DNA of 64,000 bases from Omphalotus guepiniiformis (GCA_028554645.1 JAQOOI010000020.1:47501-111500), one strand, 5' to 3'. Numbered from the stretch's first letter, positions 43,849 through 55,975 are shown. Program-made: numbers and translations. The notes: generated by a model from the letters alone, not told the origin.

Positions 43849-44708
43849 TTCAGCGACTGTCTCCCGTCCGAACACGGTATACACGGCGCGCATTTCCAGC
43901 AGCTTTGAGCTTGTGAAATGAGCAGGGACCAGGGTCTGCGCGACTCTGCTGGTGATTGAGCGCCAGGTCTTCAGGTCTTCTTTTCTAGATTTCTTGGCAT
44001 TTCGTGTCGAAGAGAGATGGTACTATGCGTCGGAAGGTAGACATGTGGTAGTTTCGACGTAGCATTATAAATATTCAACTATGTTTTTTGTTCAGTTCAG
44101 CGCAGGCCGCACGCTGATAGGCAATAAACTTTAAGCGGACCCCCATGTTTCGAGAGATATTGACGATGATTCCAGTACTTGGAGTTTGCATCATCATCAA
44201 CGTGCGCACCTTGTTCAAAGACTCTGCGAGTCTATGATACCACGACCAAAGAGTCAACTGTGTGCTGTTCTGCTTTTGCCCGACTGCTATTCCACCAGTC
44301 AGAGATATTGAAAAAAGCGACCAAACAAGAAATTGGGAACCAACCCAAGATGATAAGCGCCTGTCAAAAACGCTCGTGATTGAAGAGTCACCCTAGGTCA
44401 CCGTAGCTGGATTTCGAGGACCAGAGGTTTGTACCAGAGATTTTAGAGTGCGGGGGAAGTGGTGAAAATTATAGAACCACTAGTACTGCTAGTGGGACGA
44501 GGTGTGGCCACACAAATCACGTGAATCACGTGCAGAGACCTTCGTGACTTCGGCGTTTGAAGTCGGCCGCCACTGCCACCAGTCGAGTACGGAGAGATCG
44601 GGTCAGATCGGCTCCTCCTGGAGTCATGGCAAGCTACTCAATACGTGGGGCAGAGACACACCCTGAGTGCCTTCACACTGTCAATGAGCTGTTGAGAATC
44701 CAGGAAAA
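43849..44708. other. No gene recognised
   Basis: Low coding potential. Short repeats include actagtactgctagt (about 44477) and two copies of tcacgtg (44515-44531). Confidence 0.5.
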
Positions 44709-46148
44709 ATGTTTTTTGACCTGATAACGAGATTAGTGCAAATACCTGAGATGGTTTTATACAAACTGTATCTTGCTTATCCTTGCTGCATAACTCTCTC
44801 AATGACTCAAAGGTCACTGATCAAAATCGCGCTACTGTGTTTACTCTCTTTACTGCGTCACTCGCAGATGACAGTGAAGAAGCTGAAGAGATACTGTTTG
44901 AACTCGCCCTCAGAGACTATCTCTCCTGGTGCGGGAGGCAACCGTCTTTACCGCCTCCGATACAGACTTGTTTGGACGACCGCCGCAAGCGTGCAAAACA
45001 ACTGCAGCTCAAAACGTGATCTCGTTCGCAAACTGGGTCTTAATCCGAACAATCATCGGGATAATCAGCGAATTTCAGACTTGCTCAAGAACATTCCCAT
45101 TTCCTCCATCACTTTTCCTGATGAGCCCTATCCCCCGCTTGGAAACTGGATTCACGAAACCGACGAGATCGCGACGCTCTGGGAAGACCATTTGGCCAAT
45201 GGCAAGCAGGCGGATGCCAGGCTGAAACGCCCTCCACTGCACAAAGTCGATTTGTCGCAATTGGCTTTCGATCTGCGTCCCGAAGAAAGCAGGATTTTCG
45301 TGCATGAAACCACGGGAGAATATCTTTTCATCGTCATTCGAAACTTTTGCCGCCTCGAGAGCATCGTGGAGTGGATAGATGGTGTGGTGCAAAGAAACGT
45401 GGTGGTTCGAAGGAACGTTCGAGTGAGTGCAGCTTCTTTCCGGTGCACTTCTGGTACTGATAGCACTCAATAGAAAGAAGACACAGGAAGCATCGTTATC
45501 AGTGGCTGGGGTGCTGGTGCGAGATCGAAACCAGCACTCGACTGGGTTCGAAACATCATTCGATCGATGAGCGACGCAGAGAAGCGGTCAACCGAATACG
45601 AAGCCGCTTCGGTATTCGCGCTGTTCTGGAACCTATGCCGAGCGTACCGCAGAAGATCATAGCTAATTTCGAGGCCTTTGTGCGCGATGGAGGTTTCTAT
45701 TGGATGGATACTGGTGTTCACTTTGGAGGGCCCGAAAACCAGTATAAAGTCAAGTACGGTCCAGAAACCATTCTGTTTTGCAATGCCAGCATGGCACCTC
45801 CGTCCGGAGTGTTTGCAGTCAATTATTCACGGTATGATTCTTCCGAGATCACGTACTCAATGGTGCTCACCATTGATTGGCAGAGCCACGCGTTTTGAGA
45901 AACAGCCTCACGACTGGGCAATAGCGTGGACCAGAACACGGACTGGCGGACTAATCGATGGTGCACACTTCTACAATTGCAGTCTGCGAATTCGGGTGCA
46001 ATCGGCGGCAAACACACTAGTGGTTTGGAACCCAAAAGAAGTGCATGGTACAAGTCTGCCGAAAATATCACCATACGATCGCCACGCACCTGCGATGGCA
46101 GAGCGGTTTGTCAATTGTCACGTCGGTGCGCTTTCCAGGAGTGTTTGA
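44709..46148 (+). pseudogene. Orphan multi-exon gene interrupted by probable frameshifts
   Basis: Reading order across frames: MFFDLITRLVQIPEMVLYKL, then in another frame FTASLADDSEEAEEILFELA and YLSWCGRQPSLPPPIQTCLD, then KRDLVRKLGLNPNNHRDNQR, PYPPLGNWIHETDEIATLWE, ATVFALFWNLCRA-like text (ASVFALFWNLCRA), PQKIIANFEAFVRDGGFYWM, APPSGVFAVNYSR, and after an intron (45831-45880) EKQPHDWAIAWTRTRTGGLI and NTLVVWNPKEVHGTSLP. Frame changes without a plausible intron occur near 44790, 45010 and 45635. The original protein would have had about 430 residues. The end (TGG...VW.PKEVHGTSL) recalls a jelly-roll or beta-helix fold, but I cannot assign an enzyme. Confidence 0.55.
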
Positions 46149-46382
46149 GAAATACCAGGGACCCTGACTGCTGATGAGGCAGCACTAGAGTGCTTCCAGG
46201 CTGATAATCTTGAGATAATGGCTTGAATAGTTCCCATGTTGCAGTACTACACCACTTATCATGATGTGTAGATATCAATTCACAAATTCTAAACTGTTGC
46301 AAAGAAGAAGAAAAAAATCTGTATTTTCACCCATAAGTCTCATACAAACTGCTGATACCCATTCAAGAATGAAGCAATACAT

Positions 46383-49190
46383 TTAAGACCGCCGCAATAC
46401 ATTGGTGCGCCGCCGCGCCCAGTTGAACCGCGTACCAAGATACTCCTCTGCCAGTCTGTCAGTGTTCTTCGCCAATCGGAACGCATCCTTCGTGAACTTA
46501 ATCGCTTGCTTCCACTCTGAGCTACTCAGGACCATGGCAGACCCACCACTGATGATCTCCAGGCGGCGCTGAAACCAAGCTTCTGCATCTCTAGTCCAGT
46601 ACCCACAACTGAGCCCACTCACTTTCCATGCCACAGGTCTGGGCCACCAAGACCTCTGAGCCACCTGCATATATCCCCGATAATCCCGCTCCCCGGTACC
46701 CACGTCATACACACCACAGATCAAGTCAATTTCCTCTTCAGTGAGTACATCGTCCCAATATCCTGGACTGTCTGTGTGCCCGCCCCAAGCGCACTCTCCC
46801 GATAACCAGACCTTCTCAGTGGGACCCTTCAAGACAGTGTCTTCGTTGACTACATGCAGTGCAAGACGACCTACAATGCCACCTGCCAGAATAGCCGCTC
46901 GACCTCTTTCTGTCTGCAAAAAACGATCCCGCTGGTGTGCATATGCCCGATACTCTTCCAGCACCTGTTCGCGTACCACATCCTCAGATCCTTGCCGCAA
47001 GAACCCTTTATCTCTGTACCCCAGCAATGGTCGAGACCACGAAGTGCCTCGCGCCGCGTATGGGTTGGGCGTGTCACGAATGAATGTGTTGAACGCGATA
47101 CCATGCCGCATCAGATTCGGTATGAGGTGTACTGGCTCAGGGTTCCATCCGCGACGCGCAATCTCGAGAACATCAGCGGGACTCTTCAGTGCAAGCTGAT
47201 AGCGAACACGAAACATTGAATCAGGCAGGATAAAGTAATAGCCGTCTATGACATCCTTGTAAGTCACAGAGAAACCCCATTTGCCATGTATCTCAGCATC
47301 TTCACAGAGTAAATCGAGATTTTTGGGTGCATCGGCAAGCTGGTCTGCAGCGAGCAGGGCAGTAATGAAGTGACGCAGCAGGGCACAATTGGAATTTTTG
47401 AGCTGGGACGCTGGCTCAGACCGGGCATTTCCCAACACATTCCGGACTTTGTTCCAGTGCACGTCCTTCTCAGGGTTCACGTCAACTTCGATATGATCCA
47501 GCCATCCCAGGCGATGGTAGGCGACGTCCTCAAGTGGATCGTGTATTTCCAGAGGAGGATGGGTGGAGGTAGGTTCCGCTTGACCATGTAGATGTCGGAG
47601 GTACTCGGCCGATGTACTTCCACCTTCCAGGTCAAGGTCGTCTTGTTCGTCCGGAAGCACTTCAGAGCCAGGCACTTTATCCTCTTCATCATCGGACCAG
47701 TATTGAGGTGTGTCGTCTGGATCGAACTCAGTGCATACATCCCACTCATTGCGCACTGAGTTATACCTTCTCTGGCGGGGGCCATATTCCTGCCAGTAAA
47801 ATTCGTAGTGATTACGGCCCGCTGGCATCCGCCGCCTAACCCCATCCACCAGCTCCCAGTAGAACACCGTGGCACCCTTTCTCCCAGGGGGAAGGTCTTT
47901 GGCTGCTACACTCTCTCTTTGAAGGCGGCGTTGTCGGTCCACTGCTGCTTCACGAGTAATACACAATTCCTTCTCCTTTTCCCGTCTCTTAAAGAATGTG
48001 TTCATATCCTCATCTGGCCGCTGTCCAGAGTTTGGGAGAACAGGAACTTTTCGAGACGGCGGTGCTGTGGCGAGCAGTGGGTGTGAAGCCGTACCTCCAT
48101 CTACCCGCTGTGTACTCGGCTCACAATTTAGACTTTGTATCGAGATCTCGTAAAGTTGGCCTTCAATGGCAGTAACTGCGTGTTGCCCAGACAGTGCTCT
48201 TTGCACCTCTTCGTCCAACCCGCCTATCTCGGCACCTGGGACAGACAACCTGGCATTCCCATACCGAATCAGAACGAGTCTATTCAACACAGCCACAGTA
48301 GGAGCCCAAGTCCTCAGAGGGGGCACATGGCTCCAACTTTCTCGAGCATCACCCCAATACAGCGCCAGCGGTAGCCTCGCCCTGATGAGATCAGGTACCA
48401 GATATTTAAACCTCTGAGTATCAACAAAGGCACCCACGAGGGTAGTCTCCAGCAAAGTCTTTCTCCAATAAGATAACCAAATGCTCGACAAACCAGTGTC
48501 CTTTTGCAGAAGGTCCAGAACATGCCTCCAATGCTGCTCTTCCACCTCCTGGCGATCGACACCTCGGGGAAGGTCTCTTCCCGACTGGGCGTCGCGAACC
48601 TCTTCCTGCAATTTCATGGAATGGACAAAGTACGAAATCGCTCCAGCCAACGGAAGAAACGCGTCGCGAGAGGCCGCTGCATGGCGGCGTGCTGTGAGAT
48701 CTGAATAATGTGGACGACTGTAGCCATATTGCGTTGGATATGACCAAAACCGGAAGTCACTGGCAAGGCCTATATTCGCTAGCTTCATCGAAGCCCGCAA
48801 CAACTTTCTGAGCACTCGCTCTAGGTCTTGCCAGAGCCGTATGACCTCGCTGTCCAGGATGAACATGCCACCGGCACCGGGGGTACTGTCGGCAACCACA
48901 GGCATCGTCTCTTCGGTGTAGTCCAGAGGCTCGAGCCACTCTGTTTTGAAAGGGTCGTGCGCGGGTACAAAGGCGAGGTACGGCATCGAATCAGTCAGCC
49001 AGGCAGGGTGAGCTACCCTTGAGAGTGACTGACTCCTAGGGCTGGGGTCATGTTCGGACCGGAGGGGGACTTTAGGAAATCCAAGAGGTTTTCGATTGAC
49101 GATTGTGAAAAGGTCGTTGTCGATGACAGTATGTTGAAGGTTCGATGCCAATGATAGAGACACGCGCTTCGGGCCAGGTTGTTGAGACAT
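46383..49190 (-). CDS. 935-residue single-exon orphan protein
   Basis: A single uninterrupted frame of 935 codons starting MSQQPGPKRVSLSLASNLQH at 49190, unusual in a window where most genes are heavily split. The sequence is soluble-looking with a Trp-rich C-terminal third (WSRPLLGYRDKGFLRQGSED, WLSGECAWGGHTDSPGYWDD, YMQVAQRSWWPRPVAWKVSG) and a charged middle with FKRREKEKELCITREAAVDR. It has the feel of a family common in mushrooms, but I know no function. Upstream lies a tandemly duplicated 5' region that includes splice-donor-like sites, suggesting non-coding 5' exons. Antisense frames across it are shadows. Confidence 0.75.
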   Translation of the reverse strand: MSQQPGPKRVSLSLASNLQHTVIDNDLFTIVNRKPLGFPKVPLRSEHDPSPRSQSLSRVAHPAWLTDSMPYLAFVPAHDPFKTEWLEPLDYTEETMPVVADSTPGAGGMFILDSEVIRLWQDLERVLRKLLRASMKLANIGLASDFRFWSYPTQYGYSRPHYSDLTARRHAAASRDAFLPLAGAISYFVHSMKLQEEVRDAQSGRDLPRGVDRQEVEEQHWRHVLDLLQKDTGLSSIWLSYWRKTLLETTLVGAFVDTQRFKYLVPDLIRARLPLALYWGDARESWSHVPPLRTWAPTVAVLNRLVLIRYGNARLSVPGAEIGGLDEEVQRALSGQHAVTAIEGQLYEISIQSLNCEPSTQRVDGGTASHPLLATAPPSRKVPVLPNSGQRPDEDMNTFFKRREKEKELCITREAAVDRQRRLQRESVAAKDLPPGRKGATVFYWELVDGVRRRMPAGRNHYEFYWQEYGPRQRRYNSVRNEWDVCTEFDPDDTPQYWSDDEEDKVPGSEVLPDEQDDLDLEGGSTSAEYLRHLHGQAEPTSTHPPLEIHDPLEDVAYHRLGWLDHIEVDVNPEKDVHWNKVRNVLGNARSEPASQLKNSNCALLRHFITALLAADQLADAPKNLDLLCEDAEIHGKWGFSVTYKDVIDGYYFILPDSMFRVRYQLALKSPADVLEIARRGWNPEPVHLIPNLMRHGIAFNTFIRDTPNPYAARGTSWSRPLLGYRDKGFLRQGSEDVVREQVLEEYRAYAHQRDRFLQTERGRAAILAGGIVGRLALHVVNEDTVLKGPTEKVWLSGECAWGGHTDSPGYWDDVLTEEEIDLICGVYDVGTGERDYRGYMQVAQRSWWPRPVAWKVSGLSCGYWTRDAEAWFQRRLEIISGGSAMVLSSSEWKQAIKFTKDAFRLAKNTDRLAEEYLGTRFNWARRRTNVLRRS

Positions 49191-49204
49191 TTTTTGTGTA
49201 AAGG

Positions 49205-49680
49205 ACGAGCAGAGGTATAAAAGTCTGAGACGCCGAGAAGGCTCCTGTGTCGCAAGTCACTGCGCCGGGGGACACTGAGAAATCTCTGGAAAGGACGAGC
49301 TCTGAGGTATCAACTCTGAGACGTTCAAACTTTCCAAAGCTCCCTCAGTAAGCAACTGAATAAGAGATCAATGGATAAACCATTGAGATATGGTAAAAAG
49401 AACTTACCTGACACTCGAAAATTATCCACGGCCGACTGCAAGAGTCTGAGACGCTGTCGGGGAGTATCCTGTGTCGCAATTCACTGCGCGGAGGGACGCT
49501 GAGAAACCTCTGGGCAGAATTCGAACGAGCTCTGAGGTATCACTCCGAGACGTTCACCAAAGAGGCTGCGGCACTGGTAAGTCACTGAATATGCCCAGGA
49601 AAGCAACTGGATAAGTAAGAAATGAATAGAGCCGATAAACAGAACGAACATACCTGTCACTTGATCCACAGTGGTGGCTG
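49205..49680. repeat. Tandem duplication of about 230 bp upstream of the 935-residue gene
   Basis: Two diverged units: about 49221-49440 and about 49441-49680. Shared words include cctgtgtcgca, tcactgcg, gacgctgagaaa or its variant, gagctctgaggtatcactc, gagacgttca, and a minus-strand donor consensus (acttacctgacac and acatacctgtcac, read as caggtaagt and caggtatgt). The gene downstream on the minus strand starts at 49190. Confidence 0.75.
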
Positions 49681-49861
49681 AAATTTAACTTGGCTGAAAT
49701 CCGTTCCGTGGATACCGGTTTGTTACCGGTTCGGTACATCACCTGACACATGTCATTTTTCCGCTCGGCCTCAGATTCCCGGAAATTTCCCTCCCCTCCA
49801 ACAGTCCATGCTAAGTATCTTACTATCGCAAGTACACCATCGCAGCTCAGAGTCAAGTTCC

Positions 49862-50432
49862 TGGTTCCAAACCCGCACAGCAGCGTACTGGCACCAAACC
49901 TTTCATGTCTCCTGACTTGCTCGACAAGACGTGGGAATTAGGGCATCTTTACCGACATGATCTGGAGGCGCTGTTCTGTATCATACTCATTATTTGCTAT
50001 CACCATGAGGGGGATTACAGAAGTTCCAGACTATACTTGAAGCCAAGTGCTCAGCGTCCGTATAATTTCTGGTTTACAGGTGAAAACGAGTCCGTATGTG
50101 AGCGAAAAAGGGGCGCTGTATAGTAACCCACCACGCGCACTTTCCGGCCTTTTGAACCTTGCCTGCGGTCCCTGCTCACTAGGCTTAACAAAGGTCATGT
50201 CATGACACTCTTTCATAAATCGGATATATATGCTGCTGCAGGGGATCCATCTGCTCTTGGCGATCTTCCAAAGTTTGACTGGGACGCGCTCAACAATGAG
50301 GTCACGTACGAGGCCTTCATCAAAGCTCTGTGGGCTAGTGGCGGCGACGCTGTAGAGGTAATTTATCTCGAACCTTTGCCTCTTAAGCGTGAAGATTTCG
50401 AGCTGCCGTCGAAGAAGGATATGGTAGAATGA
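49862..50432 (+). pseudogene. C-terminal fragment of a FunK1-family kinase
   Basis: Reads GSKPAQQRTGTKPFMSPDLL (APE-like segment), GHLYRHDLEALFCIILIICY, RPYNFWFTGENESV, and after a gap FDWDALNNEVTYEAFIKALW up to a stop at 50432. These are the activation-segment end and C-lobe of FunK1 kinases. The N-lobe and the HRD loop are missing and the frame changes near 50120-50200. It ends within about 20 bases of a dispersed gypsy-derived fragment. Confidence 0.72.
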
Positions 50433-50449
50433 ACTTGGCTTCATCGTTC

Positions 50450-50831
50450 TCGAGATCTATATCCAATGTACCTTCAATACCCTCGCTTTCATCTCTCGCT
50501 GTCACTCGCTTTCTACCTGTACAGAGCCAGACCTTTCGTCCAGGCTGGAAGTGCTCTGGTATAACTGGGAGTCCTGATTTATTGGCATTCGCGAGACGGT
50601 ATACTATATGGCACGGTTGGTCCGCGTTGACGCGTTGACGTTGGAGCCTTAAGCTGCTAGCTTAAGGAGCGCGGCAATAGTGAGTTTAGTCACAGGTTAG
50701 TCAGATGACCGCGAACCTAATGAGTCAACACCAGATAACCGCAACCAATTGTTTTCAACTTATGCCTTCAAACTTACTCTCACCGAATGCACTGAATCTG
50801 TACTTGTGACATGCTACTCGTTGGACTTAGA
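50450..50831 (-). mobile_element. Gypsy-derived fragment abutting the right arm
   Basis: The minus strand repeats the GPY/F-type block (GLPVIPEHFQPGRKVWLCT). The segment from about 50515 to 50831 is a direct, diverged copy of about 52699-53080 inside the right arm, with small indels. It ends in ctactcgttggactt exactly where the arm starts, so the arm junction lies in repeated sequence. Confidence 0.75.
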
Positions 50832-51183
50832 AGAGCAACTGGCTGGGTTTATTCAGGGCCAGCCACCGTCGTTACTATTCGCATCGACCTTCGAGCAATT
50901 TCTCCAACGTCAACCTGGACACACTGGCACTCAAGCGCTTATTTCCTCATCCGCTGGCAATACCTCTTCCTCTGTTGCGCCGGCAGTTCCTGATGTGACA
51001 GTTGAGGGGGCGTCAATGTTGAATGTTGAGCCTAGTGGCTCCACCAATGCTGGTGACGATGTTGACACCTCAAGTCAAAGGGATGCCGCTCTTGATCAGC
51101 CTAGAATGGAAAAGCGAGGTGTCGAGGAAGTGGAGTCTTTAGCTGATGACGATAGGGCAGGAAAGCGTGTGCGTCAGGAGTAA
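50832..51183 (+). pseudogene. 3' end of the Zn2Cys6 gene (truncated copy)
   Basis: Encodes EQLAGFIQGQPPSLLFASTF through GKRVRQE with one Ser-to-Gly change (HTSTQ to HTGTQ) against the intact gene at 17316-20898. The start, zinc cluster and four upstream exons are absent. Confidence 0.9.
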
Positions 51184-51293
51184 TCGGTCCTGGTAGATAG
51201 TTTTCTTGCTTTTTGTCTTGTTTTTATGCAGATTTACGTCTAGATGTTTTCTTTGATGTCAATAAAATATACTCGTACACTTTCGCTATGTTC

Positions 51294-52809
51294 TTAGTGA
51301 CCCTGTAAGTCATTAAATGTATCCTCGGCATCGCGAGATTGCGACTCCGATTCAACACGAGCCCACTGTTCCAAGGTAGGTTGCGCTCGTCGTGGGTTGC
51401 GATCGTGCCATTCTTTCATCATATCCATAGCGCCGGCCATGTCAAACCACATTACCCACGAGTTGTGCTCGTCGCTATACCCTGTCCACTTAGCGTGATA
51501 CTGGACGTGTCGATTTGTGGGATGGCGACGCGACTTTGATCCAATTTCTTGGAAGGGCGCGTTGTCGTTATGTTGGTGGTACTGAGCCAAACTTTTCTTC
51601 CAGGTTGAAAATGCTCTGGTATAACTGGGAGTTGTGACATTTCCGCGTTTCGCGATGCAGCGACGTTCGCTTTCTCGATCTCTTTCTTCAGGAACTCGTG
51701 GAGGTTGCGCAAGCTTTCAGCTTGGCGATCAGCGTCTGCGTCTCGAATATTCGATAGCGAAACCCGTTAGTTTTGCTCGTGCCCTACCTCGTGAACGTAT
51801 AGCGCCATGACCTCTTCGTGGAATCTCTGATTCTAGACGACGTCCAGGTCCAGTGAACAACGATCGTTCGCCGTCGCTATGACGAAACGGAATGCGAGTG
51901 TCGCTATCTCGCTGGGAAGTGTGTGGCACGCCAAGAGTGGGCGTGGTTGCGCTTTCGCTATGCTGTGATTGCGCTGGTTGCTCCATGGTAGCAGCCTCAG
52001 TGGCCGTAGCCGCTGTTGTCGTTGTCGACATGTCCACTCGTCGTCATTAGAACTGGGAGCGGAGGATTGGCTAAATACGGTCAAGACCTCGACGAATTGT
52101 CCAAGCCTCGTAAATAACCAGTGAAAGATGAGATAATACATGTAGCGAGCGCCGATGAGAACGCCGAGACAATGCCGCTAAGCAGAACTTTGACGACGAC
52201 GGCTTGACCTAGACAAGTCTTGAGATAGTGGTATGAGTAGCGACGAGTAGCGCAATGAGATAAAAGCTGAAGTGGAGTCGACGAAAGATGAGAAATAGCG
52301 AGAAAATAGACTGAGAGACGAGAGACGAGACTTGAAACAAAGAAATAGAGAGATAAGGACGATTTATTTAGCCAATGCCTTGGCGCTATTCGAGTACAGA
52401 GTTTACATGCAGTGAAAGGATTCTAATGGAGTCACTATATGCATCTACGTGACCTGAAATGGCTCGGTCTTAGTAGCGATATTCACGCGTCGCTAGGTAT
52501 GGCAGCGCATCAAGTCCTAGATAGGGGCTGTTGACAAAATAGGAGTTTCACGTGTTCGGTATAAGGTTGAGCCATTCATGCGTGCGCTTTGTTCGTTATA
52601 GCGCGGAAGCGTTCTGGAGGGCAGAAAAAGGGACACCTCATGACAGCATGGCCCAATCCAGCGCTTGGTCCAATTTTTTGTGAGGGCGCGTCGTCGTTAT
52701 GTTGGCTGTACAGAGCCAGACCTTTCTTCCAGGCTGGAAGGGCTCTGGTATAACTGGGAGTCCTGATTTATTGGCGTTCGCGAGACAGTATACTATATGG
52801 CACGGTTGG
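51294..52809 (-). mobile_element. Internally deleted Ty3/gypsy chromovirus (right copy)
   Basis: Mirror of 15690-17205: chromodomain-like end (51294-51590), GPY/F block (about 51540-51640), gag-like start (52037), putative LTR (52141-52645) and a second GPY/F block (about 52647-52780). No frame difference from the left copy was noticed. Confidence 0.7.
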
Positions 52810-53450
52810 TCCGGGGTTGGAGCCTTAAGAGGGGCCTTAAGCTGCGCTGCTAGTAGTAGCTTAAGAAGCGCGGCAATGCCACAGGTTAGTCAGATGACCG
52901 GGAACCTAATGAGTCATCACTGAGTACTGAGGAGTAACATTAGTCAGATAACTGCAACCAATTGTTTTCAACTTATGCCTTCAAACTTACTCTCACCGAA
53001 TGCACTGAATCTGTACTTTGTGGCATTGGCGGTCTAGTTCAACGGCTCGTCTCGGGCTTGGAGGGCTACTCGTTGGACTTGTGTCGCGATGCAGGTCGAG
53101 CGGTGTTTTTGCGAAGTGTTGCATGAGTCGAAGTCGATAGGCACTCGGATTGCCAGGTGTGCTTCGTTATATTTGTGTGCTTTTAGTCTGCCACTGATAA
53201 TTGTCTCAGAAAGGCCGGGAATTTTGCTAGCATGATTTAACAGGCCCAAATTCGAGTTGATACCTCGAGTCGCTGGGCTCATGATAGGTCTGCTGAAGCA
53301 AACCCCGCCTATTTTGCTACTTCTCTGAGCAACCAGATCATTTTTCGTGCGGGTATACAGCGACGCAATCGACCGCAATTTGCCACGGCACTACGTGAAT
53401 ACTCGTAGCTGCTGCAGCATTCGCTCAAACACGAAGTTGGCGATGACGCT

Positions 53451-54361
53451 ATGAGCGGCTTCATTGTGGAAAGTGAAGAAAGCTATACTTTCTGCGCTTG
53501 CGCAGTGTCCCTCTTTCACGCGGCTTTGTCTTCACCAACTAGTTTGGCTTCGGCAGTGTACGATATCCCACTCGAAGCCCTTCCTTTGCCTGGGCTTCCC
53601 AAGCTCTCGGAGTACGAAGGACCACGCACCCTCGCGTCAAATTTTCGGTAAACATCACTCCCTGCGCCATGTCTCACTCAAATCTATATGTGAATGTCTC
53701 GTCGATATTGCAGGCGTTTTCAGACCTCGCTCAACGGATTCACGCGGGGATGCCATCATTGCTCGAATATCAGTGCACTCCCGCGCGCCTGATCCAGCGT
53801 TGGTTAGGATCCTCCGAGCTGTTGTTTGATACTTTTGAGCTTTGGATGACGGTTGGGTCTACGATCTCTTCCTTATGGCCGGCGGTGAAGAGCAAGACTG
53901 CACTCGACGTGAGCTCATACAGATTTTTCTGGCCATTGATGCAGATTCTATGTTAGAGTCCTCGTTAGCCACATGAAGAAACTCAGTTCTCCCTGTATCC
54001 ATTAACAGTGGGACGTGTTTCCTTGTCCATCCACGCCTACGACTCCGGTTCAATTTCAGTCGCAAGTTCTGCGCCTCTATGCAAGTGCTGCTGAACTACG
54101 AAAGCACAAGTATCTGGAGCTACCGTCAGGCTGGGTCGACCCTTCCATCTTCAAGTCTCGATCCTCATCCGATCATTCTTGCGGGCGCAATCCTCGCCTC
54201 TCTATCGGTGCAACCTCCATCAACATCGACCTCAACGTATATATAGAGCCTAAAGAGGGCGCGATGGAGATCGTTCGGTATGTGCTACCGCTCTTTGGAG
54301 GTATAGGCGGGACGATCGGGGGGGGTTGAAATCTGAAGTTAGCTGGAGTACCTGCTGCTGA
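53451..54361 (+). pseudogene. Unrecognised multi-exon gene fragment, right copy
   Basis: Mirror of 14137-15048. A substitution near 53639 changes one Phe/Ile position, and the G homopolymer near 54325 is one base shorter than in the left arm. Confidence 0.35.
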
Positions 54362-54607
54362 GTGGGGAGCAGAAGCGGCGCACCAGTTCGAGGATCTATC
54401 CTGGGAAATTATGGGGTCGGGTATCTCTCGACGAGAAATATATCTGCGTTTGCCTATTTCATGGAAAAACGGGCGCTGTCCCGGACGAGGTCCACGTTTA
54501 ATATTGTTCGACCAGACGTTGTTAGTTTTTGCGCCAGATTGTGAGCTATGCACACAACAAAAGTGAGAAACCGGGAAAGGTGGACGCGGCGCGCACAAGT
54601 CAACTCC

Positions 54608-54750
54608 CACCTGCTCCGCATCCTCTCTCTTATCAAACTCAATAAGCGCATACTGCAACGAATACCCGTCTTTTTGTCCCCGATAACCTGACAACTCATA
54701 ATAACCCCAAACCTTGAAAAATTCAACTCGAGGTCTTCGTCTCTTGTCAC
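54608..54750 (-). pseudogene. PPIL4-type RRM fragment, right copy
   Basis: Mirror of 13748-13890 with the same internal one-base frame change, so the damage predates the duplication. Confidence 0.62.
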
Positions 54751-54798
54751 AGAATAGTAATCTTCGTCAGTGGTCAGTGTTCAAGTTTGTTCATCGGA

Positions 54799-55470
54799 TA
54801 TGCACCTGGAGTTGAATCTTCGCTGGTTAGTTCTCGTGCTGGGAATGTGTTTCTTTGCCAGTGGTATTAGATTCTCTGAGCAAGGATTTGGCAGGTGCGC
54901 TTTTTGGCATCGTAACCATGAAGAGGTTTAATTCTTTGCACAGTAAGAACACAAATAAATGCTTCGTTGTTGACTGTCAGTGTGATCACTGTCTTATTAC
55001 CTGCAGCGTTCCACGTAAACGTCACTGCTCAATCGGATTGCTTCGGTCTGCCGACCACTTTCTGGGGGCTTGTCATGAGGTATCTATTATTCCGCATTAC
55101 GATTCTAACTCCTTCTGCACTCATTGCGCAACCTGCAGCCGGAGTCTGAATGGCGCGCTCTGTATTCGCTACTTCCATCTCTCTGTTCGCACACCTGACA
55201 TGCGGCCTTTCTTAACCAGATGGAAACATTGGGGTAATAAAAAGGTTTACTTTCTGATTGCAGCGTGATGGCTTCGGTTTAACATTGCTTGGCATTTACA
55301 GTATCATGGCTGAAATGACAGACTTAACGAATATAGCTCAGGTTAGTTGCTTAATTTTCGGCTCTCCATCGCAGACCCTGACTTTGAAGACAGGCATATT
55401 CGTACATGCCAATTGCAATGGTCCACCGGAGGTGTTATCGGACCTATATAAAATCGGTGGCGTTCTGTAA
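54799..55470 (+). pseudogene. Unrecognised multi-exon gene fragment, right copy
   Basis: Mirror of 13028-13699. Cys-rich and hydrophobic alternative frames; no family recognised. Confidence 0.3.
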
Positions 55471-55744
55471 CGACCTGCTGAGCAGTTTCCTAACTTATTT
55501 GGACACAATAAATTCTTGAAGAAAGACCCCTACTTCCTACCCTGCGCTATACCAGCCACCTTTTTTGCGATTGCGCGGCTCGTGGCGCTTCTCTTTCTCA
55601 AAAGACTGCACACTCTCCTCTCCCGTTTCATTATCACGAATCTTCAAACTTAGGCGGAGTAAAGCGAACTTGAGCTTGCCGAATGTTGTGGCATTTCAAG
55701 AACCTCCGAGCCGAACTCTGATGACATCACGAAAACTATTCCCG

Positions 55745-55975
55745 TCAGCGAAGAACCCGCACCTTTGCGCAAACTCCTTATCGAGTTCTGATTGCTGCTG
55801 GCAATTATGCTTGCCTCTCTCTCGTGGGCATCACATATCGTGCCATGAAACCCCTGTTTCTCTCTGCACCTTCCAAATCAATAGCTGGCGCCATTCCTCC
55901 AGTGAAGAACTACCCATATTGCGCGCCTGTACCGCCAGAGCCACGCAAGACTATGAAGGCGTACAGTTGGGTATG
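55745..55975 (+). pseudogene. MFS transporter fragment, right copy (four-base deletion)
   Basis: Mirror of 12535-12755, but cttattcctcgag of the left arm reads cttatcgag here (near 55783), which puts LRKLL and RVLIAAGNYA in different frames. Confidence 0.5.

Noticed and set aside
45926..46148. 2OG-Fe(II) dioxygenase assignment for the gene at 44709-46148
   Set aside because: The EVHGTSL block resembles a distal His motif, but no HxD upstream could be placed with confidence.
46741..48747. Several long antisense or out-of-frame ORFs across the 935-residue gene
   Set aside because: They overlap a single uninterrupted 935-codon frame and have no motifs of their own.
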